In this document: piece by piece, positions 20,507 to 34,097 of the stretch
Layout: each line of letters starts with the position of its first letter
Numbering within the stretch: position 1 is the stretch's first letter
NCBI GenBank assembly: GCA_022496185.1
Contig: WTXG01000091.1
Span: 62,001 to 126,000, forward strand
Direction of reading: 5' to 3'
Length of the DNA: 64,000 nt
Source of the DNA: Multifurca ochricompacta
Lineage: Eukaryota > Basidiomycota > Agaricomycetes > Russulales > Russulaceae
Program-made: the position numbers and the translations under genes
Notes under the pieces: generated by a model
What the model was told of the DNA's origin: nothing
The model's database searches: none
What the model saw: the letters and a program-made list of their open reading frames with translations, nothing else

Positions 20507-22913
20507 ATGTCGCAACTTCGTTCCCTTTTTTTGCTTCTTGTCGCCATATCTGGAGGTGTCTCTGCCGCCATCGGACCCGGTGCTACCCTTCCAATTGTCA
20601 ACAAAAACATAGCCCTGATGGGTTTACTCGTCCGTGAGTTTCCCGCAGCTGTTCTTAGATATAATACGTAATACTTGTTTGCAGTGCCACCCTTGCTGGG
20701 GGAACTTTTCCTGGCCCAGTGATTCAAGGAAAGAAGGTGATGTTTGATGGCAAGGTCGATTGGTTTTTTTCTGATGCCCACTTTCGTCAGGGCTCTGAGT
20801 TCAAGATCAATGTAGTCGATCAGCTGACGGACACCTCCATGGACTTGGCTACATCTATCGTAAGATCTCCTGTTTCTGGAGCACGCACGGATATCTAGAC
20901 GCATTCACTTGTGCCCTACAGCATTGGCATGGTCTCTTCCAAAGGCACACGAATTACGTCGATGGCCCTGCCTTTGTGACCCAATGTCCTCTTGTGCCGA
21001 AGGAAAAATTCCTGTACGATTTCAAGACATTAGACCAAGCGGTACCACCTTTCTCTTACTTCGCAAGATTTCGATCAGCTGATTCTGTCTCTGCCTCAGG
21101 GAACATACTGGTATCACAGTCATTTCAAAACCAGTACTGTGATGGCCTGCGCGGAGCTTTGGTTATTTACGATGACAAAGACCCCCAGCGTGGTTTATAC
21201 GACATCGACAACGGTGAGAGGGATTTTCCGTGGTACAAAAGTCCATTTCGCTGACATCTCTTGTAGAGCATACTATTATAACGCTTGCTGATTGGTATCA
21301 CTACCTCTCAACGAATGCGCCCCAGTCCCGTGAGCCTTGACCGCGTCCTTGAGATTGATTATCTCGTGTTGACGAGCATTGTAGTTCATTCAACTCCACT
21401 CTGATCAACGGTAAGGGCAACTATCCTGCTAATGTTTCCCTTGCTGTTGTGAATGTCCAAAAGGGAAAACGGTCAGTCATGTCCTTCCACCTGGATTAGG
21501 ATCTGATACGGATTGTTGCAATAGTTACCGATTACGCGTGGTGTCCATCTTCTCCATTGACAACCACCAACTCACTGTGATTGAAGCGGATGGTATCGAC
21601 GTTCGGCCTCTAGTAGTTGATTCACTCGAGATATTTGCTGGTATGTACATCAAAAGTAGCCTCCAATATTGTCTTAACAAATATCCAACAGGTCAACGCT
21701 ACTCTGTTGTTGTAAGGCCGTCTTGTTGATCATCGCATAGGGATTCATTCCTCACTTCTTTTAGCTCAATGCAAACCAGCCAGTGGCCAATTACTGTAAA
21801 TGTTATCTTACCGGAAGCTTTTGTAGTCTGACTCAACGCGAACAGGGATTCGTTCTCTACCCCATGCTCTGGGCCGGGATTTCAGCAACCTCAACAATTT
21901 GGCCGTTCTTCATTATGCAGGGGCTCATAAGGCACATCCGACGGTGGATCCAACGGTGAACATCCCTACAAGCAAGCTGCCACTTGTTGAGACCAATCTT
22001 CACGTGGGTCTTCACATTCTTCCTCTTTCCAAGCTTGACCCATTTATTTGTAGCCACTCACCCTCTCCTGTGGTAAGAGCCGCTCTAGTCTTTGTTTTTG
22101 CTTCAGTCTCTAAAACCATCTAATTCAGCCAGGAAGCACATTCCTGGCGGTGCCGACATCAACATTAACTTGAACGTTGTGCTTGTGAGCTTCGGCCTCT
22201 GGTCGTTATCCACATTTGCTGACAGTAGAGGGCAGAACAATGCTCACACAGCCTTCCTGGTTAATGGTGTTGCCTTCGAGCCTCCAACCGTTCCTGTGTT
22301 ACTCCAGATCTTGAGCGGTGCAAAGAACGCATCAGACCTACTTCCTGCCGGCAGCATTTACGGCCTCGAGGCAAACAAGAGTGTCGAGCTCACCATTCCT
22401 GGTGGTGCCATTGGTGGACCTGTGAGTACTTGCTGGAAATTGCCGTTAAGTTGAAGTGGCATTGCAATTCTGACGGCTTGACCATCCTGTGTAGCATCCT
22501 GTTCACTTGCACGGCACTCCTTCTCCGTGGTTCGTAGTGCGGGCAATTCATCCTACAACTTTGACAATCCCGTTGTCCGCGATGTCGTAAGCATTGGAAA
22601 CGCCAGTGATGAAGTTACGATCCGGTTCTTTACCGACAACCCTGGTCCCTGGTTCTTCCATTGTATATTGGCACTTGAATGCGTACGTCATTCTCTAGCC
22701 TACATACACCAACTACTCTGATGGATCTATTATTCTAGTGGCTTCGCTGTTGTCTTTGCTGAGGATGTCCCCGAGTGTCGACACAGGACATCACGACGAG
22801 TAAGTTGTCTGGCCATGCTCGCGACAGTTCATTCAAACATACTTTCCGTAGATGCTTGGAAGGACCTTTGCCCGACCTACAACGCCTTTATTAATTCGAC
22901 AGGTCATACGTAA
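20507..22913 (+). pseudogene. Laccase 2, decayed tandem copy
   Basis: It has the same exon-intron plan as laccase 1 and a clear signal peptide (MSQLRSLFLLLVAISGGVSA). Copper regions L1 (HWHGLFQ, 20922) and L2 (GTYWYHSHF, 21100) are intact. Several lesions are present: one base missing in exon 1 (near 20612); seven residues, including the conserved SCDP cysteine, deleted at about 21545 (VSIFSID); frame loss near 22057 and 22140; one base lost in the L3 motif (HPVHLHG then out of frame, near 22520); and L4 destroyed near 22660, where the HCHIDWHL codons lost about five bases. The last exon still ends NSTGHT-stop. With L3 and L4 broken it cannot bind the full copper set, so I call it a pseudogene. 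Confidence 0.87.
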
Positions 22914-23927
22914 TAAGTCGGTTTCCAACTATGCACTGGCAGGGACAAATTTGCTCGAGGAACACTATTTTATTTTTAGGCGTAATACATATTTTTCCTT
23001 ACCTTCACACTTTCGTAAACTTTACGAACACGGACATTCGCTATCCTCTCTCTTTTCAAGAATCAGTGACCTCCTGCAGTGCTCCATACTTGCGAGAAAG
23101 TCTATAGGCCCCCTATTCTGTGACGTGAAGTGCAATAAGATCCTCCTTTGTACTCCGTCAGCTTACTTGTATGGGATTTGACTCGGCATCGCCGCTCAAT
23201 TTTGTCTTGTACTGCATGTCAAATTCTATATCAACAATTTCAGTGTAGTTGTGTGACAATATTGCATCTTCCTGCGTTGCACATTGCGGCTACTCAAGAT
23301 GGCAGTCCACAGACGACAGACGAGTCACACTCGTCCATAGTTCTAGCCTCGAGCTAGAATGACTATTTTGGAGCGCGATAATGCAATCGCCAACATGAAT
23401 CGTCAACATGGGTTGCCAGGATCGTAAGACGTCCCCTGCTGCGAGTATCTGTCATAATTTTTTTTCATTTATTTGGTAAGAGCGCGTGCAGCACGTCGTA
23501 CCAACTTGCGTCCGGCCTATTTCAGGCCATATAAGGACTTGTGAAGGTGTTTGATGGACTCTCCTTGAGCTTCGTGACGGGGGGGGGCACTTGCATATAG
23601 ATTTCTTCGTTATCATTGAAGCTCGTCATCTAAGCAGGTCCCGTTAAAATCGAAGCTATCAATTTCCCAGTCATATCGGGCGGCCATGGCGAGTATAACG
23701 CGAAATCTAGCGCCGGTATCTCATACCAGCCCATCTTCACCAGACTGTTCCTAGTTCCGAACCGCACAATTGGGACATAGTAATCCTGGTGGAACTTAAA
23801 GAAAAGGCGATGGTCGACTTTATGAAAAATAGGTTGCACTATCTATATATGAAGGATCTAAAGGGATTCTATATCAGTGGGATCATAAACGCCATCTGAG
23901 CCTCCTCTTCCTTCATGTTGACGTCGA
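22914..23927. other. Intergenic region after laccase 2
   Basis: No supported gene. A 69-codon minus-strand frame at 23630-23839 has no recognised motif and is not called. Confidence 0.45.
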
Positions 23928-25512
23928 TCAGCTCAGCGTTAAATGTAAGGACCTCTTTTCCTTGGCTTGTCTCGGAGACGACTTGACATACGACATCCCT
24001 AAACTGGTGACCAACGCCGTCGTCTCGTTCACTTCGACATCCCGCCGCATAATTTCCGCGGCGGCCAGGCGTACTGCGCGCCATCGGACCAGCGCCGCGG
24101 CGATGGTCGTCGACGTCGCACCAACAACGTTAACGATGACTTTGATTCGCTCAAGGTGCTGCGGGACGTCCGAGTCTGGAAATGGCGGGACACGGCGAGT
24201 TGCGCTGCGCTGAGGAAAATCGGTAGCAGAAGTTTCCGCTCGAGGCGAGGATGAGCCCGAAGAGCCCTTGAGGAGTCATCGAGATCACCGCTGTGAAGCG
24301 GTTCTCAGACCAGAACCAACACACCTGTTCGAAACAGAGGGAGAAAACGTACAACGAGCGAGTCCTTTCAGTCCTTGCGCGTTGTTCGAACGCATTTTAT
24401 ATACAGTTGGTATCTGGTAGCAGGGCGAGTTGTGAGCCCGTTGAAATGTTCACCTCAGCATATTATTTGACTGACGAGTTATCGATCATCTGTAGGGAAC
24501 AAGCGATTTGCATGCTCCGCGCCTGAGCTGCGTTCAAGATGTCCATGTCCGGGACCCCGTCTTCGGATGTGACAGAGCTCAGCACGAACTCGGCACAAGC
24601 GGAAATATAGATTGCGGTGCTCGCCAGGCGTCAAACAAAGGTATGGCCATGGTTATCATGAGCCACAAACGCGATTTAGCATGCTCCACTCTTTCGATGA
24701 CTATGTGTATGAGCAAGATGGTGTCCGTCAAAATGGGCATAACGCCATTCAGTATTCCCATAATGACAAGCGTAAGAGGTTGTAGAGTGGTCGATGGAGA
24801 CAACCAGGAGCACAGCTTTTCAGATTTATTTCGTGAGCACTTTGCATGGGAGAGGGTACCAGGTGGCGACGTACGAGCATGTAAACATTGACAAGAGAGA
24901 CTTCAGTGCCAAATAGAAAAAAAAGAAAGCTCAAGGCAACAGCCGCCTTTTGCCTTATTGAAGGGCTAGCATTGACCAGGAAAACGATTATGAGGATGAG
25001 AGACGAGTCCAGTAAGGAAAGATTGATTACGAAGGAAAGAAAGCCCTTGACGGTGCTGAGAAAAATAAGTTCGGGTACAGGGCTGATCTCAATGGTCGGA
25101 GGTGATGGCAGTTTGGGGATATCCAAGGGGAGCTTAGGAATTATCATAAATGGATCCATGAAAGAGGGGCGTCCGCACTGGATGTAGTTGATAGGAAAAG
25201 ACCATCGAAACTCCAGAGAGAGGGAAAAGGAGGAGAGTTGTTACTGTCTTGTATGATACCATATGACATGCCTCATTCTGTAAAAGCCAATTTGGGTAAA
25301 ATCCATTGGATGCCACGCAATTCGGCACCACCTTCCAGTTCGGACACGGGACCATGCAGCTACTATTCGAAGTTTGAAGACAATGGACATACTATGAACG
25401 ACCCAATAACTTCCTTGATAAGCTAGATGCTTAGAGTAGGCCCTTCACCACTTAGCCAGTACCACGCGATGAGTCCGTTCATCAAGAGCAGCCATTCAAC
25501 CAGCATTTCCAT
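23928..25512 (-). pseudogene. Multi-pass membrane protein, decayed paralogue
   Basis: It shares blocks with the intact gene at 26643-28007: PELIFLSTVKG and FGTEVSLVNVYML (24860-25100), CSWLSPSTTLQPLTLVIMG with LTDTILLIHIV (24640-24815), then, in another frame, ASTAIYISACAEFVLSS (about 24585-24635). Near 24650 the sequence TTTGACGC stands where the intact copy has TTTGCACGC, one base less, which brings in a stop. The C-terminal part (about 24000-24300) matches LPIVLSSAQLG-like and VINIVSAS-like regions of the intact copy in two different frames. A possible first exon with a hydrophobic start lies at 25435-25512. Function unknown; likely a dead duplicate. Confidence 0.55.
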
Positions 25513-26642
25513 CGTTTACTATCTCCCAAATCCAAAGCTAGCCGTTCCGAGAATCACGTGTCTTGGCCACAGTCATATGGCCACGAGACCAAGAGCTAGC
25601 TAAAGCGAACTGCGCGTCATCCAAGTAGCGCAAAGTACGAGGTGTCAAGTTGTCTTCCTGTTTCGGTGTTTGAATGGCGCCGTGGCACAAAAAATATGCA
25701 AGCTATTTCCTAGTTTCCTCGGTTGCATTGCCCCTTTGGTAACAAGACTGGATTCCAGCGGTCCCAATCACGTCCATTCCTTTCTTCATGCCTATGAAGA
25801 TCGTATCAGGTTGTCAACGAGCGTGCAGGATTGTATATAGGCATGATAAGTGATTCAGCATCGAATAGCCACGTAGAGTGCTCCTAGTTCGTATCAATTG
25901 ATGGCGATCGGAGCAGTTTAGGGAGCCTGATGTTTACGTTCAAATACAGCAAAGCGTGAAACCGTTTTCAAACCCCGATCGGCGGGAGGCGAGCGAGACA
26001 TCCAGTCATCACGTGGGTCAGTCGAACCATGTTCTAGATAGTATCTACAACCATTGATACTGTGACCTTGACAGGGCGGAACACTACAACTAATGGTGAA
26101 TAGGTAAAAAGGGACGGCCTAATCAATTTCGTATCAAAACTGACAGGCGCAAGTCAATGCATGAGCGCTGTGAGCCCGGCGTTGGTTATGAGCGTCGGCT
26201 GAAACTTACAGATAGGATGTGGCGCTGATTGAAAGAAGTTCGTGGCTGCGATAGTACCTTTCCTTCTTTTCTTGAATACCCATCCAACGCATGCCACTCG
26301 GTAACGAAGCAATCAGCCAGCGAAGTAATATGTTTTGTTCTGTGGTGAGATCCACACCAATCGATCGGCGCAAGTTACCGAATGAATGCATGCAATACTC
26401 TCCGAACAGCAGAGCAACCCGTAGCAAATGTGAAGCAGGGGTACTTCTACAGTTGGAAGAGAAAAACAAAACTTTGCTCGGCTGATCCCACAAACTACTT
26501 AGGCGGGCGCTAAGGCACACCATCGTCCTTGGAGGCGGCTGGAACGTCAAAACGGGCCCAGAGACGGAGAGAAGTCCTGCTGAAGGTCCAAGTGTGGTGC
26601 AATGCCGTTGGCACGCTATCTGCCGGTTTCTCCGTGGCGGGC
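25513..26642. other. Intergenic region
   Basis: No supported gene was found between the two membrane-protein paralogues. Confidence 0.45.
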
Positions 26643-28007
26643 CTACCACCGGGTTGGCGTGCGAACAGATGTGGTCACAACGCCGCCACCAGACAATGCC
26701 ACCTGCGCATTGTGCCCTAGGTCCTCCGCCTTCTCTGACGATACGCGAACTTGGGACGATCTATGCGCTGTTGGTCCAGAGAGGTTCTTGCGTAAGGTCG
26801 TCATGCTCGCGCTCACGATATTGATTACGACTTTGGCCGAATCGATGAGTGTCGCGGCGTTACTGGACTGCATGAAGGAAGTCATGCCAAGTTGCGCAGA
26901 GCTGAGGACGATCGGGAGGATATACTGCGAGCTAAAGGACAAGGCGAGACTAAAGAGGCTTATCGGGGTGGGATGCTGGCCAAAACGATATCAGAAAAAA
27001 AACTAGATACGGCAAGCGCGGACGGACATCTCAAAGCATTGAATTTCCGCATTTTAATGGCATGCGCCCAGTGCACGCCGAGCGAGTATCTGTAGGCAGA
27101 AGCGTTCACGAAGTTACACTATCAGACAGTGGTGGTTACTCACAGTTGTCGATAAGATGAAGACTTGAAGATATGTAGATACCCCGTACTCGTGCTGCCT
27201 CAACAATGGCAAGGTCTGGGGCAGTACCGCTTGTAAACGACGCGAGTATGAACTCGATGCTCGCGTAAATGTACATTGCCGCACCGACAAGGCGTGCAAA
27301 CTTGAAGAGGATTGGACCTCCGGTCGTGGCGATGAGCCTAGTCCGTGAGTCCGTATGGGACGCTTTCTCCTTCACGAGGTGAAAGAGAATAACGGAGTCC
27401 GTGAAGATGGGAATAATGCTATTCAAAACGTTGAGGATCACCACTGTAAGTGGTTGTAGTGCAGTCGACGGGGAAATCCACGAGCAGACCTTCGAGGGAG
27501 GAATCAACGAGTATCAGTAGTAGTTGTCAGCGTGTACACACCAGAACATAGGCGTTGACCAAGGCAATCTCAGCGCCAATGATGAGAGACAAATAGCCAT
27601 AAAGTTGCAATGTAGCCTTTCGCAGAGCGGGAGATGTGTTTGTCAGTAAAATAAGTGAAGCGACAGTGCTCCACTGAGTCGCTGAGAGGTGGGAAGCAGG
27701 GACAATAAGAGCCTTCATTGTGGAAAGGAAGATGATTTCGGGCAGAGGGCTAACTTTTACTTCTGGAAGAAGCTTTGGGAGATACTGAAGAATGAGAGCA
27801 GCCATGAAGAATTCGGGAGCCAGGGTACGGAAAGACAAGAAGTGTGCAACCCATTTATTTATTTACCATTCCAGAGAGCGTGACTCCGCAGTAGAGTGAT
27901 TCTATGAAACGGAAGAATGTTGCGAGGGGCTCGTGTATTCTTTGTTGACAGATAGGGATCATAAGATCGACAACGCGGATGAGGGTGGGGAGCCATGTGA
28001 TAGACAT
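26643..28007 (-). CDS. Multi-pass membrane protein of unknown function, intact
   Basis: A five-exon model on the minus strand: 27867-28007, 27542-27784, 27144-27489, a short exon 27077-27089, and 26643-26949, with GT-AG introns of 82, 52, 54 and 127 nt. The exons total 1050 nt, an open frame of 349 residues. Six or seven hydrophobic segments are visible, among them VASLILL, GYLSLIIGAEIALVNAYVLV, PLTVVILNVLNSIIPIF, LVGAAMYIYASIEFILASF, QYILPIVLSSAQLG and SAKVVINIVSAS. A hydrophilic C-tail follows. I do not recognise a named family. A seven-helix receptor-like or fungal-specific transporter-like fold is possible but unproven. The 13-nt exon is the least certain part; a 79-nt alternative contains a stop. 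Confidence 0.62.
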
Positions 28008-30146
28008 AGAACTGTAAAAAGCTCCAGGAAAGCCTTGTTGAAAGATGCTCGTTTAAATTGAAAACGACGTCAAACTAGGGCATCCTCTGGAACAGAATTC
28101 CAGGATATTTCAAGGAGGGTGTATGGTAAGTGTCAACAAGTGCTTCATGTCAAAATGACACCCTTCATCGCTGCCAGTCACCCCCCTTCTTTAATTTGGC
28201 AAGTCACAATGTCACAACTCACATCGGTTGCGATGGTTATGATTGTAAATATCATGTCCACAAAAACTTAAATTTTGATTTATGTATTATGCCAAAGATG
28301 ATTTTTGGTTGATTAAGCAAAAAATGAGCAAGGAATTCGAAGAGGGTGATAGCGTGCACCAATCACGACCAAGATGCAGGAGGTTCACAAAGTGCGTGAA
28401 GTTCCCACGACATCACCGGGAAGATTTCAGGCTAGTTAAATGCATATTAGCATCGTGTTCGCTAGAGAAGTCCTGGAATTCAGTTCAAGGACGTTCACAA
28501 CATGCAGCTCCTATCTCCTTTGTACTGTTCTGTAGGATTCCTAGACCCCTGGGCACCATGAGTTGGTATCTCCGCTCTGAAGTCATTCGCAGAATCTCGG
28601 GGGTTGCCTAGGGATGGGTGTTAAGCGCCTAGCATTAAGGTCAAGCTGGAACTGTTGTACCGTGGAACAGGAAAAACCCCAGAAAAGTCATGGAACTGCG
28701 TCCGCGTGGGGTTACTGATGGACTCCTTTGTCGTGGGAGCGAACAGCGTGTGATACTTTGGCCGCCGCCACTGTGAGGAATTCTATGATGCCCTCTCTGA
28801 AGGACATAGTAGGGGTCGTCGAAGTCTCATAATGCTGGCGGACCAGACTCAGCAAAACCACAAATGGAGCTGGGAACGGGCGATTGGGTGAAGCCTCGAC
28901 AAATGGGATTGTATGCATCTCGGCAAAGCGGTGGCCATCTGCGTTTAAGGCGATGTCAAAATTCTAGTCACAAAGGGACGATCTCAGACGATTCACTGCA
29001 TCCATGGGCATGCTTGACGCCACGCTTAGAAAGTACGCCAGAGAAGAGCACGACGGGTAGGAACCTCCACTTGGATATGGCGATTTGCTCATGGAATCGC
29101 ACGACATACTGAAAAGAGGCGAGAGAACTTGAACTATAAACGAGAAGGACACCATGACACCGCGCCAGGTCCTGAAACAACTCCATCAGCTGCCATACAC
29201 ACCAACCCGATCAATAGCTTTCACCCGCAACACTCTCTAAATATATCCCCAGGTCTCTCGATGATGTCTAGAACGAGGATACGATTGTCCGCCAGCCTCA
29301 GGGACTTCTGATTGGAACCTGACAGTGACCTTCAATTTAAATGATAAACACTCAATGAACTATACGCACGAAGGAAAGACGTTGGTAATCTGAAGTTGTG
29401 GGTTCTCCCAGATATGCGGCGACAAGTTCACGTACTCCAGATTCTGTAGAAGATGAGAGATTCGTGAATCGATGCTTATGGGACCGGATTGGCCCACCTT
29501 TGTCGCCTACGACCAAGAGGTTATATCCAAGTGAAACATCGCAATTTGACTGTTGGCCAGAGGGGTGATGAGACAAAAAAAAAGCGGGGTCAAGGAGCAG
29601 GGCAAGAAGAACGTACAGACATCTGGTACTGAAACGGTAGACAATCAAACGCAGACGATGTATTAAAACAGGGCTCCAATTGTGCCAAGGGATTTAAACA
29701 TGCGAGAAACATGACTGAGAGTTTACAACAGCCACAATTGCGGAACTTGCTTTGTCTGGTCTGCTTGGATTGTGTGCTTGGATTGTGTGTGAGTGTATTA
29801 ATGACAGGTGTACCACGCCATGCCACGCCACGCCACGCCACGCCAATCGGTCCGCGGACCCGGATCGTCTTGTATTTTTTTTTCTTTCTTTATTCTCCTT
29901 TATCATATCATTTATTATTATTTTTCCCTCATCCATCGCTGCAAAAAAGCTTGATCACATATCTGAGAGACTCGTAAATATTCAAGCTATCGTGAAGCAA
30001 TATATCAAGAAACAATAAAGAGAATAAACTCTTTGGAACAGTATGAATACTTTCCTATCTTTGCGCGATGGGAATGCCGGAAGTAGGTAGGTCCTGAGCT
30101 CCCGAGTAGGCGCTCAGCTATCATTTGAGCTCAAACTACTACGAGC
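28008..30146. other. Region without a supported gene
   Basis: Minus-strand frames at 28712-28918 and 28964-29186 have hydrophobic stretches (FVVLLSLVRQH, VLLVYSSSSLASFQYVV). They could be a third, badly decayed membrane protein, but no clear homology to the neighbouring pair was found. Nothing else was recognised. Confidence 0.35.
29813..29845 (+). repeat. CCACG pentanucleotide repeat
   Basis: About six copies of CCACG, one with a substitution, about 300 bp upstream of the F-box gene. Confidence 0.8.
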
Positions 30147-31852
30147 ATGTTGTCCCGGCTCCTAACCTTGTCGCCAGAGCTCTTGGTTCAAATCATCTCC
30201 TATCTTTCCTTCAAAGATATAACCTCGTGCGAGGTATCTTGCCGCCATCTCAACGGTGTGGTCAAGAACTCCGCTCTCCTTCGGTATCTCAAAAAAGTTG
30301 GCAGGACTGGCGTGTACGACCCGCTGAACGCAGGTTTCACCCTCCCGGAGCGCCTCGAGAGATTGCGCCTCTGGCAGAAGGGCTGGGAGGACCTCGATAT
30401 CCCGAGACATCCGCGCGCATCACGTTCGACCTGGACATCTGGTCCCCACTCATCGGGTCATTGCATGACGGGCACCTAGTCGTGACGGACGCCGATCCCG
30501 TTGTTTACGCCTATTCGGACCTCTCTCTCTTCCAAACCCTCTACCTATTCGTTCTATTGAACTGGGCAATTTGACTCTTGTCAGGGAAGGCTTGCTGCAT
30601 GCGTTTGCATTTGCCGATGAGTACGACCTTGTGGCGATAGTGTCCACGTGCGTTTATCTACTGGCAGCACTGCTAGTTGCTTTAATGTGCATGACTCATA
30701 TATTGTCCGCAGAGGCAAACTAGCGGATCCTGAGGACCTCCCATGTGACCTCCGACACCAACCTTCAGCCATTATCCTCAATGTCCGCATACTCACTCTC
30801 TCAGAATCAACAGCGCATCCTCTTGCGAAGAGCCCACAAATCGAAATTCCCCTCAAATCAAGATTCATTCTGGGGTGCACCCTGGACGCAAAGGTAGCTG
30901 TAAACTGCCTGGTTATTCTCACTTGCCATGGATGGAGTTATGAGTTCGACGAAATCCATCTCGTCTACTGGAGAGAAGGTATTTTTCACTGCGTAGGCGT
31001 GATCTTTTACCCCGGGAGATATATCTCAACATATTCTAGTTGCGCCGCAGCCCACCCAATACGTATTTCCCTCAAGTCACATTCCTTTCCGAAGAGATTT
31101 TGATCCTGGTACAGAGACAAGGAAATGCTCTGGAATTGTGCCAAATCACCTGGGAAGACCCTCCGGTATTGAACACGCTCTGTGTGCTCGTCTTGCCGGC
31201 TCTGCAACGGGGAATATCGTGCGTCATGGTCGAATGTCAGGGGGACCAAATAGTGGCTCCGCAGGACATTCTTGCGCGGTCCCGCCGCCTCCCCTTCGTG
31301 AGCGATCCAAATGCAACAGTATTATGCTTCACCCTCGGATTTCGACAAGTTTTTGGTGGCTATGATTACCTCCGATCTGTCTCCTTTTGGGTGCGGCGCT
31401 CCTCGCTACGCGAGTACGCCGTGCGCGGAGGCAATCAGAATTATCCCTGGGATTCATGGGGCCCTTCTACGACACGCTGGACTGACTGGGAGCACGGGCT
31501 GGCGCCCTGTAGGCCGGGCGGCTCACGTAGCGCCCTCTTCCCTTTGCTAATAGAAGTAGGGACCGGAAATCCGATCGTCATACGCGACTTCCACCCGGAG
31601 CGCGTACGCCGCGCCCTTTCTCGAAGCAAAGGCCCCTCGTGGAGCGATGGGCGACTGAAGGTGGTAACGGAGTCGAGCATGATCGAGAAGGGAGATGAAT
31701 TTTTGGACGATATCATCTCCTCGCTTCCTTATTGCGAGGCGACCAGCGAAAAACGGTACGGGTACCACGAGGTACTCATCGATGATGAGCGGATTGTGGG
31801 TATCACGGTGTGTGCTTGCCTTGCATACATGGGAGGCGTTCACTCACCATAA
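30147..31852 (+). CDS. F-box protein, frameshifted in exon 1
   Basis: F-box proteins are substrate adaptors of SCF ubiquitin ligases. The start at 30147 gives MLSRLLTLSPELLVQIISYL, then SFKDITSCEVSCRHLNGVV, a typical F-box helix pair (residues about 5-45). The C-terminal part is a long beta-rich substrate domain that follows introns 30648-30712 and 30993-31039: GKLADPEDLPCDLRHQP, TYFPQVTFLSEEILIL, GNALELCQITWEDPP. The last exon is open to the stop at 31852. Exon 1 changes frame twice (near 30395 and near 30530), each fitting one missing base, and the coding sense is kept across both. It is a recent pseudogene or carries two sequencing deletions. A second-intron donor at 30979 is possible but breaks phase. 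Confidence 0.72.
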
Positions 31853-34097
31853 GTATCTCCGATTCAGCGTGGCGACGATGAAGGGACATTAGACGTTCAT
31901 TTAATGATATGATAAACTATTCGGCCGGTTCTCCTCGCTATTCAGGACACCTGTCTGAACAACCTAGAACTGACCGACAGCACGGGTATATACCTTCCGG
32001 CTTGATGGAGCCGATGCCGAATCCGGCCCGGAACAACACACATTTATACACGTACACGTTATTCGGTTTTGAGATTTACTTGGGACATGGGTTCTCGCAG
32101 TCTTGGTTCATTTTACAGATGTCGCATGTCCAACCTTTCGCATCACGAGGTAGGTGTGTTAAACGGTTTAACACCCGAACCGTACCTCGTGCTAAGTGGC
32201 TCTTCTAGCAGCCAGAAATCTGGGCCCTATCAAGAACGAACCTTCTGACCAAATGCCTAGAAACCTTGAAGGGATCACTTGGATGGATCGTTTCTGGGTG
32301 ATGCATTGGCAAGTTTTCTGTGTTACGCACTATAAGAAGGCAGGAGGGGCATTCTTTGAGCTGGTTACGAAAGGCAGGACAATCCATACCTTGCTTAAGA
32401 GTCGGTAGCTTCGCCTATTTAGTGCTGTATCCGTATTTCCACTATCACAGGGAATGACGAAGACTTGAAGCTCGTCAAAGGGCTTCAATCAAGCAAACAA
32501 GAAATTGGAATCATTGAACGCGGATTCCGTAAAGCGGTATATGGTATATCTGTAGTAGTGTTGGCCGTGAACAAACTTCGCCCAACGTTAATAATCCTGA
32601 ACCTCAGCGAATCCCTCGAAAAAGGAGGACATTGCCTTCTGCGCCCTGTTGAATGCCGGAGAAGATAGTGACAAATACGACACGATATTTTCAACCCCAG
32701 CCCGTGCAGCGCTCCCGACCGTAGACCGCGCAAGGGTAATGCAAATCTCGCTTAATTATGTGACCTGTGCGTTTATCGTTTTCAAACACTCTGTTAACGC
32801 GACACGGGGCGTCAAAATTTGAGGATTTGAAAATACAATAAAGAGAGCTGATTGAAAAATGTTATATTAATACCTAAAAGACGAAGAATATCGATCCTCT
32901 AACGTGCCGCATCCTAGTACACTTTATCGTACTCTTCAAAAGCTCAAAGGTTTGGCTAAATCAGAGGGTCACCTCTCGTTCTCTCTGTCAATCCCCACGA
33001 AGAGAGAGATGACTACGGAAGGTAGTAGATAAAGGGCAATCTCAACTAATTTCAAACGAATTTGCGAGGTCGCGATACCACGAAATATGGACAGGAGTAG
33101 AGAAGGTGGGTGATTTCGGGGATGCAAAATGGTGTCTTTGTGTTGTGGTCCTTATGCAGTCGTCTCATAGGTCATGGTGTTTGTATTGTAAAAATAAAGA
33201 GAAAAATATGATAATTGATGATGGCGATGACGATTTATGGTGTTCCCACAACGTTCAGGCTGACCTGACCCTTCTTTGAACTTACGTCATGTCTCACGGC
33301 TCCCCTTCCCCCTCTCTCTTCACTTCCTGTCCTACCATCGCTTTAATTAATCAACCACCCAATGGACCAACACCTGGACTATATTTGCCAGAACCTTAAT
33401 CCTTGTTCAATAGCAGAATATTGTGTGTCAAGATTTGATCCGAATTGTGGCAGGAGAGTGCTGGTCGGTTTGATATGCCTGGGTATCCGTATATATGCGC
33501 GTTGGTATCACCACACCACACCATCCCACCCCGCCCCGCCGTTCCCCATACTGTGTATGAAAGAAGGTTTAGCATTTCATCCCAGTGCGGGTATCGTCCG
33601 TATTCTTCATGGTTGCAAGGCTTTCGTTCTTAGTAAAGGGGTTTATTCCCTCCCTTCTCGATTGTAATCGATTGTCTATGTCCATCTCTGTTTACCTCGT
33701 CTTTTTGACTTCTGCCTAGATAGTCCCCCACCCCTTCATTCGCGTTCGCATTAGGGGCTGCGTAAACGTGTTGCCGACCTTAATTTCGACCTTCGTGATT
33801 AGACAAACTGATCGCAGCACAAATAGCAAAGGCAGCCACCGTTACTGTGACTACACCTACTGAAAAGGAGACGGATGCTACTCCAGAGGCAGACCCAGAG
33901 GTTGAGAGGGACACTAGTTCAAAGCAGAAGCAAAGAGAGAAGACCATCCATGGTACCACACTGCAAACACACATATCGCAGTAGGGCCGGCGAATGAGTA
34001 TAAATCCTAACATCCTAACGTTGAGCCCCTAGATCTTCGCGATGTCATCCCGGGCGCTTCGACGTGACTTTCCTCGGCCCTGTTGCTCCCTGCACTC
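31853..34097. other. Region without a supported gene
   Basis: Short frames only. Plus-strand 33800-33980 reads through a charged, threonine/glutamate-rich stretch without a start or known motif. Nothing else was recognised. Confidence 0.4.

Noticed and set aside
28712..29186. A third membrane-protein paralogue
   Set aside because: The hydrophobic stretches are suggestive, but I could not align any block to the two neighbouring paralogues.
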